The notes under the pieces were generated by a model, which saw only the letters and a program-made list of their open reading frames with translations, did not search any database and was not told where the DNA came from. Positions 41,520-55,329 of a stretch of DNA of 64,000 bases are shown here, one piece after another (the stretch's first letter is position 1; each line of letters opens with the position of its first letter). The position numbers and the translations under genes were made by a program. This DNA is from Streptomonospora litoralis. GTDB lineage: Bacteria > Actinomycetota > Actinomycetes > Streptosporangiales > Streptosporangiaceae. The stretch covers positions 615,101 through 679,100 of the forward strand of contig NZ_CP036455.1 in the NCBI RefSeq assembly GCF_004323735.1, given 5' to 3'.

Positions 41520-42144
41520 TCGCCGGGTCGGGCTGTGCAGTACCGACCGCCCGCGTGACCGTATCGGGACTGACGGAGTCCGGCGGTGTGTGCCGAGCAC
41601 GGCGCGGGAGTGTGTAGGATGGAAACACCGACGAAACGAACGCAGGCGAGAGTCTGCGGGCGGGTCGGCGCCCCCGTCTACACGGCAGTCGTCACGAGCA
41701 CTCGTGACGGACCGGTAGGGTGGAGGTACTCCGCAAGACCGGATCCGTCGGATGACGACGGAAAGGCGGCGCGGAGGGAAATACGCGGAGTTCGCCCCGA
41801 ATCGGAATTCTTGCTAGAGTCTGAATCGAGGCCGCTACTTCGCGGCGAAAAAAGCAAACGTGATAGCCGCGGACTTCGGTCTGAACGGTTTTCGCGGGGA
41901 GATGCCGTCTCTTGGGAAGAGCCTGTGCGGGTCCGCTGGTTGCGGGTCGGGGCTTGTGCCGGATGAGCGGTTGTTTCTTGAGAACTCAACAGCGCGTGTT
42001 TGTTTTTATGTGCCATGTTTGTTTTGGCCCCGTGGAGCCGGCCTGCCTGTGCGGTGGGTGGCGGTTCCGGGGTTCCTTTGATGGGCCCGGGGTTCCCATC
42101 CCGTGTTCGGGGTGGTTTTCCGGGTCGTGTCAGGGTTCGAACCT
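41520..42144 (+). promoter_or_regulatory. rRNA operon promoter and leader region
   Basis: 625 bp upstream of 16S. Three TAGNNT -10-like hexamers occur about 100 bp apart: TAGGAT at 41615-41620, TAGGGT at 41716-41721 and TAGAGT at 41815-41820. Their -35 regions are weak, as is usual for stringently controlled actinobacterial rrn promoters. A perfect palindrome GTCACGAG-CA-CTCGTGAC (41691-41708) sits just before the second. A boxA-type antitermination stretch, TTGTTTCTTGAGAACTCAAC, lies at 41971-41990. Confidence 0.6.
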
Positions 42145-47163
<5,019 letters not shown>

Positions 47164-47246
47164 CGCCACGGATGCTGGGTGTTCGCGCACATTGTTCACA
47201 GGTTTTCCCTGTTCCGCATGCTGTGGTGTGTGGGGTGGGGTGTTGG

Positions 47247-47366
47247 TTTGCGGTGGTGATAGCGGGAGGGTCACACCCGGTCTCTTTCCGAACCCGGTCG
47301 TTAAGTCTCTTTGCGCCGATGGTACTGCCTCCATGGTGGGGGTGGGAGAGTAGGTTGCCGCCGCAT
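47247..47366 (+). rRNA. rrf: 5S ribosomal RNA
   Basis: About 120 nt. Terminal helix TGCGGTGG at the 5' side pairs with CCGCCGCA at the 3' side. Internal landmarks CCGAACCCGG, GCGCCGATGGTACTGC and GGGAGAGTAGG are diagnostic. It is separated from 23S by an 83-bp spacer without a tRNA. Confidence 0.95.
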
Positions 47367-47375
47367 TTCTTTTGG

Positions 47376-47411
47376 TGGGGGGTTCCGTTTCGGCGGAGCC
47401 CCCCATTTTTT
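47376..47411 (+). terminator. Intrinsic terminator of the rrn operon
   Basis: TGGGGGGTTCCG pairs with CGGAGCCCCCCA (one G-T pair) around a 6-nt loop and is followed by TTTTTT. It lies 10 bp after the 5S end and is the most classical rho-independent terminator in the window. Confidence 0.92.
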
Positions 47412-47441
47412 ATGCCCAAGTGCAGCACCGGTCGAGTGCCG

Positions 47442-48041
47442 TCAGAATCGACCGGTTCCCTCCAGCCGGAGCAGGATCTCCTTGCGCGAGATCCCGCCGC
47501 CGTAGCCGACCATGGCGCCGTTGGCGCCGATCACCCGGTGGCACGGCACGACGATGGAGATCGGGTTGCGGTTGTTCGCCATACCCACCGCCCGCGAGGC
47601 GTTCGGCCGGCCGAGGGACCGGGCGATCTCGCCATAGGTGGCGGTGCGCCCGTAGGGGATGGTGGTCAGCGCCCGCCAGACGCTCCGCTGGAACACGGTG
47701 CCGCGCGGGGCGAGCGGAACAGTGAACTCCCTCAGTTCCCCGGCGAAGTAGGCGCCGAGCTGCTCGGCCGCCGCACTCAGTGCAGCGGGGTCACGGCGCC
47801 ACCCGTCCGCCATCTCCTCGGCGAAGCGCTCGTGCGGGTTCATGTACACGCCGGTCAGCGCCTCGCTGTCGCCGATGAGCAGCAGTTCCCCCAAGGGCGA
47901 GGCGACCAGGTCATACAGCGGGGTTCCGCCGCGGGGCTCGGCGAACTCCGCCGGCGCGGCGTACTCGGCCTCCGGCTCGACGTCCAGCGGAAGCGCGTCC
48001 TGTGTCGTGGCCGGATGCGTCGTCTGCGTGTGTGCGGTCAT
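47442..48041 (-). CDS. ogt: Methylated-DNA-protein-cysteine methyltransferase
   Basis: 199 residues from ATG 48041 (GGGGA 7-8 nt upstream); ATG 48056 or further upstream cannot be excluded. It removes O6-methyl groups from guanine by irreversible transfer to its own cysteine. The acceptor Cys ~167 is in IVVPCHRVIGANG, preceded by YGEIARSLGRPNASRAVGMA (DNA-binding helix with the arginine finger). A ~35-residue acidic/Thr-rich N-terminus is extra. Its start lies 131 nt inside the upstream Ada-AlkA frame, in another reading frame, so the two repair genes are an overlapping operon. Confidence 0.93.
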   Translation of the reverse strand: MTAHTQTTHPATTQDALPLDVEPEAEYAAPAEFAEPRGGTPLYDLVASPLGELLLIGDSEALTGVYMNPHERFAEEMADGWRRDPAALSAAAEQLGAYFAGELREFTVPLAPRGTVFQRSVWRALTTIPYGRTATYGEIARSLGRPNASRAVGMANNRNPISIVVPCHRVIGANGAMVGYGGGISRKEILLRLEGTGRF

Positions 48042-49656
48042 GGTCTGTGTCCCCATCGTCGTCCGAGCCCCCATCGTGGAGTTTCGTCTTGGTTTCGGTC
48101 TGCGCGGCCGCCGGGGGTGTCGCGGCGGCCCAGAGATGGTGCGTCGCGTAGGAGCGCCACGGCTGCCACGCCCGTGCGGCCTGTTCGGCCGAGCGCGGGT
48201 CCCCGGCATGGCCCAGCCGCTCCAGGGTGCGGCGCACACCCAGATCCGTCCCGAGGAAGACGTCGGGGTCGCCGAGGGCGCGCATGCGGATGTAGTCGGC
48301 TGTCCACGGCCCGATGCCCGGCAGCTCGCGCAGGCGGGCGGTAGCCTCTTCGCGGTCGGCTCCGGGGCCGAGGTCGATCCGGCCTTCGGCCAGCGCCTCG
48401 CTGAGTGCGATGAGCGCTTTGGCCCGACTCGCCGGCATCGGCAGATCGTCCGGTGCCGCGTCGGCCAGTACCTCGGGCCGCGGAAAGGTGCGCGCCAGTT
48501 CGCCGCCGGGGAACGCCAGCGGTGTGCCGAACTTCTCGACCAGCCGCCCGGTGACCGTGCGTGCGGCCGCGACCGAGATCTGCTGGCCTACGACGGCGCG
48601 AACCGCCGACTCGGCAGGGTCGACGCTGCCCGGTGCACGCAAACCGGGCCGCGCGGCGACGAGTCCGGCCAGCGGCCCGCCCGCGGCCCCGAGCACCTCC
48701 CCGACGGCCTCCGGGTCCGTGTCCAGATCCAGCAGCCGCCGACACCGCTGCACCGCGGTACCCAGGTCCTTCAACAGATCCAGGCAGAGTCGGGCCCACA
48801 CGTGGTCGTGGCTGCCGTCGCTGGTGATGTGCACGACACCGCTGCCGTGCGGGAGGTTGAGCACCCGGCTGTAGGTGTCGTCGGACAGTTCCTCCACGCC
48901 CGGAACGGCGCGCGCGGCAAGAAAGCTGAAAAGGTGGTCGAGGTCGATCGGCGGGCGCAGCGGCAGCCGCAGCGTGACGGTGCCCGGGCGCGCGAATCCG
49001 TTTTCGGCGGGTGCGCAGCTGCCCCCTTCCGGCGCCGCGCCGCCCGTGGTCGCGGCCCGCCCGTGGGCGGTCTCCTCGCGGGAGTCCGGTGCCGATCGCA
49101 CCGCCCCGCGGCGGCGCAGTTCGGAGGGGGAGCGCGTGAACACCTCCCGCACGGTGTCGTTGAACTGCCGGATGCTGGAGAACCCGGCGGCGAAGGCGAT
49201 GTCGCCCAGAGAGAGGCCCGTCGTCTCGATCAGCACCCGCGCCGTCTGCGCGCGCTGCGCCCGGGCCAGTGCGATCGGACCCGCCCCGAGTTCGGCCACC
49301 AGCAGCCGGTTGAGTTGCCGCTCGCTGTAGCCCACCTGCGCGGCGAGCCCGGCTACCCCCTCCCGGTCCACGGCGCCGTCGGAGATCAGCCGCATCGAGC
49401 GGCCCACGACGTCGGCGCGCACATTCCACTCGGGAGACCCGGGCGAGGCGTCGGGGCGGCAGCGTTTGCAGGCCCGGAAACACGCCCGCTGAGCGGCCGC
49501 GGCCGAGGGGAAGAACCGGGTGTTCTCCCGCTTGGGTGTTACGGCGGGGCAGCTCGGTCGGCAGTAGATACCGGTACTGGTCACACCGACGAAGAAAACG
49601 CCGTCGAAGCGCGCGTCTCCGCTGCGAACCGCCAGGTAGCGCTGGTCGTCGTCCAT
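47911..49656 (-). CDS. Ada-AlkA fusion: methyl-phosphotriester sensor, AraC regulator and 3-methyladenine glycosylase
   Basis: 581 residues from ATG 49656 (ATG 49668 and GTG 49692 are alternatives). The N-terminal Ada domain keeps four zinc cysteines, C32 and C36 (GIYCRPSC), C63 and C66 (RACKRC), with E. coli Ada spacing; one accepts the methyl. An AraC helix-turn-helix pair follows (AAQVGYSERQLNRLL, GDIAFAAGFSSIRQFNDTVR). The C-terminal AlkA domain holds the HhH-GPD motif LRELPGIGPWTADYIRMRAL and Asp in FLGTDLGV. It senses alkylation, activates repair genes and excises alkylated bases. The last ~70 residues are a polar Asp/His/Arg-rich run overlapping ogt. Confidence 0.92.
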   Translation of the reverse strand: MDDDQRYLAVRSGDARFDGVFFVGVTSTGIYCRPSCPAVTPKRENTRFFPSAAAAQRACFRACKRCRPDASPGSPEWNVRADVVGRSMRLISDGAVDREGVAGLAAQVGYSERQLNRLLVAELGAGPIALARAQRAQTARVLIETTGLSLGDIAFAAGFSSIRQFNDTVREVFTRSPSELRRRGAVRSAPDSREETAHGRAATTGGAAPEGGSCAPAENGFARPGTVTLRLPLRPPIDLDHLFSFLAARAVPGVEELSDDTYSRVLNLPHGSGVVHITSDGSHDHVWARLCLDLLKDLGTAVQRCRRLLDLDTDPEAVGEVLGAAGGPLAGLVAARPGLRAPGSVDPAESAVRAVVGQQISVAAARTVTGRLVEKFGTPLAFPGGELARTFPRPEVLADAAPDDLPMPASRAKALIALSEALAEGRIDLGPGADREEATARLRELPGIGPWTADYIRMRALGDPDVFLGTDLGVRRTLERLGHAGDPRSAEQAARAWQPWRSYATHHLWAAATPPAAAQTETKTKLHDGGSDDDGDTDHDRTHADDASGHDTGRASAGRRAGGRVRRAGGVRRAPRRNPAV

Positions 49657-49817
49657 CACGCTGTCCATAATCGTCGGCGCGTCTCCGTCCACGCTAGCGG
49701 ATTTCGGACATGGAGATGGTCTGCCATGGTGGCCCGGGTCACCGGCCGGGCGGGCCCCGTCGCCGAAGTCGCCGAAAACGCGTCGCGGTCGCGGCGGCCG
49801 GTTGCGATCATGTCGCC

Positions 49818-50927
49818 ATGGCAGACGACGGCCGCTTCGTCCCCGGCCTCGAACTGGCGCGCCGCTTCTACTGGGAGGCGGTGGCGCCGGTGCTGGACCG
49901 CCACGCGTCGACGCCGCCCCATTCGGCGGCGCTGATCGGCCCGGGGTCGGAGGTGCTCGGTTTCGACACCGAGCGGTCCACGGATCACGACTGGGGGCCG
50001 CGCCTCCAGGTGTTCCTCGCGGATGCTGAGCAGAGCGCCGACTCGCGCGCCCGTCGGATCACCGACCTGCTCACGGCGCACCTGCCGACGACCTTCCTGG
50101 GTTACCCCACCAACCTGGAACCCACAGGTGAGGAGGGGATACGAGCGATGCGGGCGAGCGACGCCCGCCCGCGCCACGGCGTGGCCGTCGTCGGCCTCGG
50201 CCACTGGCTCGATACGCGCCTCGGCTTCGATCCGCGCGCCGGGACGACCACACTGGACTGGCTGGCCACGCCCACTCAAGTACTGGCCGAAACCATCGGC
50301 GGGGCGGTGTTCCACGACGGGCTCGGCGAACTGAAGGTAGTCCGGGAGCGGCTGTCCTGGTACCCCGACGACGTGTGGCGCTACACGCTTGCTTGCCAAT
50401 GGCAGCGGTTGAGCCAGGAGGAGGCGTTTCCCGGCCGCTGCGGGGAGGTTGGCGACGAACTCGGCTCGGCGGTGGTCGCCGCGCGGCTGGTGCGTGACCT
50501 GATGCGGCTGTTCCTGCTGATGACCCGCCGCTACCCGCCCTACAGCAAGTGGCTGGGCAGCGCGTTCGCTCGCCTGCCCTGCGCGCCGGAGCTGTCGCCC
50601 GTCCTGCGCGCGGCCCTCGCGGCCACCGGCACACACGAGCGGGAACGGCACCTCGCCACCGCCTACGCTACCGCCGCCGAAATGCACAATACCCTCGGCC
50701 TCACCGCCGACGTCGATCCCCGCATCCGCCGCTACCACGACCGCCCCTACCGGGTTCTGCACGCCGAGCGGTTCGCTCTGGCCCTCCGCGAAAGCATCGC
50801 CGACACGACGCTGCGCGCCTTTCCCCTCGTCGGTGCCGTCGACCAGGCCGTCGACGGCACCGACGTGCTTACCCACCGGGCCCGGACACGCGCCGTGTTC
50901 GCCACGCTCGGGCCGGAGGCGGCGTGA
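49818..50927 (+). CDS. DUF4037-family nucleotidyltransferase-like protein
   Basis: 369 residues from ATG 49818; no clear ribosome site, possibly leaderless. The N-terminal part has the minimal nucleotidyltransferase look: GPGSEVLGFDTERSTDHDWG, where the paired acidic residues resemble the G-S-x(n)-DxD catalytic pattern. The middle (LDWLATPTQVLAETIGGAVFHD) and helical C-terminal region (VRDLMRLFLLMTRRYPPYSKW, THRARTRAVFATLG) match the DUF4037 layout. Biochemical role unknown; a nucleotide-transferring activity is inference. It reads divergently from the Ada-AlkA gene. Confidence 0.8.
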   Translation: MADDGRFVPGLELARRFYWEAVAPVLDRHASTPPHSAALIGPGSEVLGFDTERSTDHDWGPRLQVFLADAEQSADSRARRITDLLTAHLPTTFLGYPTNLEPTGEEGIRAMRASDARPRHGVAVVGLGHWLDTRLGFDPRAGTTTLDWLATPTQVLAETIGGAVFHDGLGELKVVRERLSWYPDDVWRYTLACQWQRLSQEEAFPGRCGEVGDELGSAVVAARLVRDLMRLFLLMTRRYPPYSKWLGSAFARLPCAPELSPVLRAALAATGTHERERHLATAYATAAEMHNTLGLTADVDPRIRRYHDRPYRVLHAERFALALRESIADTTLRAFPLVGAVDQAVDGTDVLTHRARTRAVFATLGPEAA

Positions 50928-50972
50928 CCGCGGCGGCCTTCTGGTCGGCGGTCCGCCGCCCGGCCAGGTGCC

Positions 50973-51605
50973 CTACGCGAACAGATCGGGGCGCGCCGCG
51001 TGGAGCGCCCGGAGGACCTTCGGCTGTCGGCTGTTGCCCGGGCCGATGTCGACTCTGAGCCGCGGCGGGGCTCCCTCGGGGGCGGACAGCGGTGAGGCCG
51101 ACGCCCAGCTCGGTACCGCGATGCCGTGGTCATCCGCGTCCACCACCAGGGTGACGATCCTGCGCTTGCGTTGATTGCCGGACGGGCCTGTTAGGCGCTC
51201 ATGTTCGCTGATCGACTGGATCACGCCCCACGGGATCCGCACGGTCCGCCCCGCGAACCACAGGTTGGGGTCTTGGATCAACGCGACACCGACGGCATCG
51301 ACCGCCACCCCTTGGCGGGTGAACACCCGCGGGGTTATCCACGCCATCCACAGCGCGAGCCCCACCGAGCCCACGAAGAACACGACGCCTCCGGTGATCT
51401 CGCTTCCACCGATGTAAGGCTTCCCCAGTTCCGTGGCGAATCGGATGGGGATGGCGGCGGCCAACGCGACCGAGACCGGCATGAGCACGAGCCAGAGGGG
51501 GATCCGGCGCCAGCGCAGGTTCACCGATCGGGATTCGACGGAGTCCCCGGGCAGCGGGCCGCCGCGATCGTGCAGGTCACCGAGTATGGGATCGGGGGAG
51601 GTCAT
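50973..51605 (-). CDS. Two-helix membrane protein with PH-like cytosolic domain
   Basis: 210 residues from ATG 51605, without a good ribosome site. Two hydrophobic segments (IPLWLVLMPVSVALAAAIP at ~35-53 and GGVVFFVGSVGLALWMAWI at ~70-88) are followed by a beta-rich domain (~95-210). In that domain VDAVGVALIQDPNLWFAG and VRIPWGVIQSISEHERL resemble bacterial PH-like domains of actinobacterial membrane proteins. The C-terminus LHAARPDLFA is typical of this group. It converges on the DUF4037 gene with 45 bp between. Function unknown. Confidence 0.75.
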   Translation of the reverse strand: MTSPDPILGDLHDRGGPLPGDSVESRSVNLRWRRIPLWLVLMPVSVALAAAIPIRFATELGKPYIGGSEITGGVVFFVGSVGLALWMAWITPRVFTRQGVAVDAVGVALIQDPNLWFAGRTVRIPWGVIQSISEHERLTGPSGNQRKRRIVTLVVDADDHGIAVPSWASASPLSAPEGAPPRLRVDIGPGNSRQPKVLRALHAARPDLFA

Positions 51606-51777
51606 GGAGACAGTCAAGCACGGACGGTCGGAATGGCGACGGGAGGGAGCGTGCGATAGGCCGCATCCGGTCACGGCCGGAAACGAGGGCGGCCGCGGTG
51701 CCGTCGTCGGGTTCCGCGTTGGTCGCCGCACGGCCGGTGCAACGGCACCGCGGTGCTCGGGCGAGCGGCCGTGCCCC

Positions 51778-52110
51778 TCAGTGGGACTCGGGGCGTCCGT
51801 CGCCTCCCGCGTCCCCGGCGGTCTTCCCCTGCTCGCCGTGTTCGGTGAGGTAGTCGATGTAGACGGGGCGCAGGGCATCCTGGACCTCAGGGTCCTCCTC
51901 GGCCGTGACGGCCTCCTGGAACAGCCCCGACGCCTGGGCGACGCCGGCCTCACTGGCCTCCATGTTGCCGGCGGCGGCGTCGGCGGCCGGGAGCATCTCC
52001 AGCAGCCGCCAGAAGAAGCGGACGTCCCAGCGGTGCCGCGCCAGGGACACCGCGCGGTCGCGCAGTTCGTGTGTCTCCAGTTGCTCCAGCGAGGACAGAT
52101 CTTCACTCAT
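51778..52110 (-). CDS. Small acidic soluble protein, conserved-looking
   Basis: 110 residues, ATG 52110. It is helical and acidic (MSEDLSSLEQLETHELRDRA, FFWRLLEMLPAADAAAGN, DPEVQDALRPVYIDYLTEHG) with no membrane segment and a disordered Gly/Asp tail. The composition and clear helical heptad-like pattern support a real protein. I cannot name its family. It is divergent from the B12-binding gene, sharing a 144-bp promoter region. Confidence 0.68.
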   Translation of the reverse strand: MSEDLSSLEQLETHELRDRAVSLARHRWDVRFFWRLLEMLPAADAAAGNMEASEAGVAQASGLFQEAVTAEEDPEVQDALRPVYIDYLTEHGEQGKTAGDAGGDGRPESH

Positions 52111-52254
52111 GCCTGTGGGCTACCCGGACCTCCGACGTTCAACATGGGGTGATGTGGGCTACTCTTCCTTGGCGGGACCACCGGTGGCGGGCGGTCGGCG
52201 CCGTGGGCGCCGGGACCGCGCGGGCCGGCGCAATCGGCAGCAGGAGGGACGCAC

Positions 52255-52680
52255 ATGGGCGGGTCATCGGCGGTGCGGGTCGTCGTCGCCAAACCCGGGT
52301 TGGACGGCCACGACCGCGGCGTGAAGGTCGTGGTCCGTGCGCTGCGTGACGCCGGTGTCGAGGTCGTCTACACGGGGCTGCGCCAGACCCCGGAGATGGT
52401 GGTCAGTGCCGCGCTTGAGGAGGACGCGGACGCGATCGGCCTGTCGGTGCTCTCCGGTGCGCACATGACGATTTTCAGCCGGGTCATGGAGCTGCTGGCC
52501 GAGAACGACGCTCGCGACATCACCGTTTTCGGGGGCGGCATCATCCCCGAGGCCGACGTCCCGGAGTTGACGGATATGGGCGTCGCCAAGGTGTTCACGC
52601 CCGGAACGCCCACCACCGAGATCAGCGATTGGGTGCGGGAGAACGTCCACTCCCTGCACGCCGGAACCGGCAGCGGCTGA
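52255..52680 (+). CDS. Stand-alone cobalamin-binding protein, methylmalonyl-CoA mutase C-terminal type
   Basis: 141 residues; ATG 52255 with GGAGGG upstream. It is the B12-binding Rossmann-like domain alone: [18 protein letters not shown] contains the DxHxxG lower-ligand motif, followed by [16 protein letters not shown] and [16 protein letters not shown]. It corresponds to the small/C-terminal part of acyl-CoA mutases (methylmalonyl- or isobutyryl-CoA mutase). The catalytic large subunit is not in the window, so it must be encoded elsewhere. Its closeness to sucCD fits a route from propionyl-CoA to succinyl-CoA, by inference. Confidence 0.93.
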   Translation: MGGSSAVRVVVAKPGLDGHDRGVKVVVRALRDAGVEVVYTGLRQTPEMVVSAALEEDADAIGLSVLSGAHMTIFSRVMELLAENDARDITVFGGGIIPEADVPELTDMGVAKVFTPGTPTTEISDWVRENVHSLHAGTGSG

Positions 52681-53046
52681 GCGCCGCGGGCCCCCGGTCG
52701 CCGGCCGGTGGCCTATCCCACACCGCGGTCGGCGCCGCCCGGCGCGGTGCATCGCCCGCGTGCAGGAACGGTGCCGCCGCGGGTGTTAGTGCCGGTGTGA
52801 ATATTCACATCGGTTCCCACCGGACGACCGGGGGCGATCCGGTCAACCGGCCGTTTTCCGGCGGCGGATTGACTGGTCACCGCTGCCCCGCTGTCATCTG
52901 TCAAGTTCCGGGAGGGCTAAGCTTCGGCATGTTGCGGTTGGCGTTTCGAGCCCCTATTCAACGCGGTACGCGCCATCGCGGTTCCCGCGTTTCGGACCCG
53001 GCCTCCGCAAAACACTGCAGCCAGCGAGTAACAAGGACGGACCCTC
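52681..53046 (+). promoter_or_regulatory. Promoter region of sucCD
   Basis: 366 bp. A 14-bp perfect palindrome TGTGAATATTCACA (52796-52809) stands out from GC-rich surroundings as a candidate operator. Further down, TTGACT (52869-52874) and TGTCAT (52892-52897) with a 17-bp spacer form a promoter candidate, leaving a leader of about 140 nt. AAGGACGG precedes the GTG start of sucC. Confidence 0.5.
52796..52809. promoter_or_regulatory. 14-bp perfect palindrome upstream of sucC
   Basis: TGTGAATATTCACA has half-sites TGTGA/TCACA separated by 4 bp: the CRP/GlxR half-site, but with FNR-like spacing. Rex sites (TGTGAA-N4-TTCACA) share the arms with 2 bp more spacing. The regulator is therefore uncertain. 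Confidence 0.5.
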
Positions 53047-54228
53047 GTGGACCTGTTCGAATACCAGGCGAAGCAACTCTTCGCGGAATACGGGGTCCCG
53101 GTGCCCCAGGGAAAGGTGGCGAGCACGGCCGCTGAGGCGCGTGCCATCGCCGAGGAGTTCGCGGCGGCGGGCAAGTCCCGTGTCGTCGTCAAGGCTCAGG
53201 TCAAGACGGGTGGCCGCGGCAAGGCCGGCGGTGTGAAGGTCGCCGACGACGCCGACGACGCCCAGGCCAAGGCCGATCAGATCCTCGGCATGGACATCAA
53301 GGGCCACACGGTCCACCGCGTCCTCATCGAGGAGGCCAGCGACATCGCCGAGGAGTACTACCTCTCCTTCCTGCTGGACCGGACCAACCGCACCTTCCTG
53401 TCGATCTGCTCCGCCGAGGGCGGTGTGGAGATCGAGGAGGTCGCCGCGACCAACCCCGACGCCGTCGCAAAGGTCGCCATCGACCCGATCGCGGGTGCGC
53501 CCGCCGACGTCGCCGCCGAGATCGTGCGCCAGGGCAAGCTGCCCGAGGCGGCCGCGCAGGGCGCCACCGAGCTGATCAGCAAGCTCTGGGACGTGTTCGT
53601 GGGTCGCGACGCCACCCTGGTCGAGGTCAACCCGATGATCCTGACGGGCGACGGCCGCGTCGTCGCCCTGGACGGCAAGGTCACCTTGGACGAGAACGCC
53701 GACTTCCGCCAGGACCTGGAGAGCCTCGCCTTCGCAGCCGAAGGCGATCCCCTCGAGGTCAAGGCCAAGGAGAAGGGGTTGAACTACGTCAAGCTGGATG
53801 GGCAGGTCGGCATCATCGGCAACGGTGCCGGGCTGGTCATGTCCACCCTGGACGTGGTGTCCTACGCCGGCGAGGCCCACGGCGGGGTGCAGCCGGCCAA
53901 CTTCCTCGACATCGGCGGCGGCGCCTCGGCGGATGTGATGGCCGACGGGTTGGAGATCATCCTGGGCGACGGCGACGTCAAGAGCGTGTTCGTCAACGTC
54001 TTCGGCGGGATCACCGCCTGCGACGCGGTGGCCGAGGGGATCGTGCAGGCGCTGGAGATGCTGGCCGCGCGCGGCGACGACGTGTCCAAGCCGCTGGTGG
54101 TGCGCCTGGACGGCAACAGCGCCGAGCGGGGGCGGCGGATCCTGACCGAGGCCGGCCACCCCGCGGTGCGCCAGGCCCCGACCATGGACGGCGCCGCGGC
54201 CCAGGCCGCGGAGCTGGCCGCGAAGTAG
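53047..54228 (+). CDS. sucC: Succinyl-CoA synthetase (ADP-forming) beta subunit
   Basis: 393 residues, GTG 53047 ([20 protein letters not shown]). The ATP-grasp domain binds the nucleotide ([19 protein letters not shown]) and metal ([20 protein letters not shown]). The C-terminal domain carries [14 protein letters not shown] and [12 protein letters not shown] for contact with the alpha subunit. It interconverts succinyl-CoA and succinate with substrate-level phosphorylation in the TCA cycle. sucD follows after 20 bp. Full length. Confidence 0.98.
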   Translation: MDLFEYQAKQLFAEYGVPVPQGKVASTAAEARAIAEEFAAAGKSRVVVKAQVKTGGRGKAGGVKVADDADDAQAKADQILGMDIKGHTVHRVLIEEASDIAEEYYLSFLLDRTNRTFLSICSAEGGVEIEEVAATNPDAVAKVAIDPIAGAPADVAAEIVRQGKLPEAAAQGATELISKLWDVFVGRDATLVEVNPMILTGDGRVVALDGKVTLDENADFRQDLESLAFAAEGDPLEVKAKEKGLNYVKLDGQVGIIGNGAGLVMSTLDVVSYAGEAHGGVQPANFLDIGGGASADVMADGLEIILGDGDVKSVFVNVFGGITACDAVAEGIVQALEMLAARGDDVSKPLVVRLDGNSAERGRRILTEAGHPAVRQAPTMDGAAAQAAELAAK

Positions 54229-54248
54229 CCGGGGAGAGTGGATAAGGG

Positions 54249-55127
54249 ATGGCTGTTTTCCTGACCAAGGACAGCAAGGTGCTGGTGCAGGGCATGACCG
54301 GCTCGGAGGGCACCAAGCACACGCGGCGGATGCTGGCCTCGGGGACCCGCATCGTGGGCGGGGTGAATCCGCGCAAGGCCGGTACGAGTGTGGACATCGA
54401 CGGTACGGGTGTGCCGGTGTTCTCCTCGGTGGCCGAGGGCATGGCGGCCACGGGCGCGGATGTGTCGGTGGTGTTCGTGCCGCCGAAGTTCGCCCGGGCG
54501 GCGGTGGTCGAGGCCGTGGATGCCGGGATCGGGCTGGCGGTGGTGATCACCGAGGGGATCCCGGTGCACGACACGGCGGCGTTCTGGGCGCATGCGTGTG
54601 CGTCGGGCAACCGGACGCGCATCATCGGGCCGAACTGTCCGGGGCTGATCAGTCCGGGGGCCTCCAATGCGGGCATCATTCCGGCCGACATCACGCGTCC
54701 GGGGCGGATCGGGCTGGTGTCGAAGTCGGGGACGCTGACGTATCAGATGATGTATGAGCTGCGTGATATCGGGTTCTCCACGGCGGTGGGGATCGGTGGG
54801 GATCCGGTGATCGGGACGACCCATATCGATGCGCTGGCGGCGTTCGAGGCCGATGCCCAGACCGACGCGATCGTGATGATCGGTGAGATCGGCGGGGATG
54901 CCGAGGAGCGGGCGGCCGATTACATCCGTTCGCGGGTGTCCAAGCCGGTGGTGGGTTATGTGGCGGGGTTCACCGCGCCGGAGGGCAAGACGATGGGCCA
55001 TGCCGGGGCGATCGTGTCGGGTTCGGCGGGTACCGCGCAGGCGAAGAAGGAGGCGTTGGAGGCGGCAGGCGTCAAGGTCGGCAAGACCCCCAGCGAAACC
55101 GCGCGCCTGGCCCGCGAGCTGTTCTGA
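54249..55127 (+). CDS. sucD: Succinyl-CoA synthetase alpha subunit
   Basis: 292 residues, ATG 54249. The N-terminal CoA-binding domain has [15 protein letters not shown] and GGVNPRKAG. The phosphohistidine loop is [15 protein letters not shown] with His ~251. [11 protein letters not shown] and the [10 protein letters not shown] motif are typical. It forms the catalytic heterodimer with SucC. A strong hairpin terminator follows 57 bp after the stop, so the operon is sucCD only. Codon use shifts mid-gene (54361-55025) to more T-rich third positions (GGGGATCGGT style), without effect on the protein. Confidence 0.98.
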   Translation: MAVFLTKDSKVLVQGMTGSEGTKHTRRMLASGTRIVGGVNPRKAGTSVDIDGTGVPVFSSVAEGMAATGADVSVVFVPPKFARAAVVEAVDAGIGLAVVITEGIPVHDTAAFWAHACASGNRTRIIGPNCPGLISPGASNAGIIPADITRPGRIGLVSKSGTLTYQMMYELRDIGFSTAVGIGGDPVIGTTHIDALAAFEADAQTDAIVMIGEIGGDAEERAADYIRSRVSKPVVGYVAGFTAPEGKTMGHAGAIVSGSAGTAQAKKEALEAAGVKVGKTPSETARLARELF

Positions 55128-55184
55128 CCGCAGCGAACGGACCGCGCTGAGCGCAGCGGTGCGTCCCGCGTGCGCGCTGTCGTC

Positions 55185-55228
55185 GGGTCGGCCCCGCCAC
55201 TCACCGGGTGGCGGGGCCGACCCGTTTT
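55185..55228 (+). terminator. Terminator of sucCD
   Basis: A 16-bp perfect stem: 55185-55200 (GGGTCGGCCCCGCCAC) pairs with 55208-55223 (GTGGCGGGGCCGACCC), loop 7 nt, followed by GTTTT. Confidence 0.85.
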
Positions 55229-55329
55229 CGCCCGCTGCCGTCCGCCCGTGGGCTTAGCACAGAACGCCGGTTCGCCGCTGCGCGACACGCCCGGCGTGGT
55301 GGGGTGCCGATCGGGGTCGGGCTGGCAGC

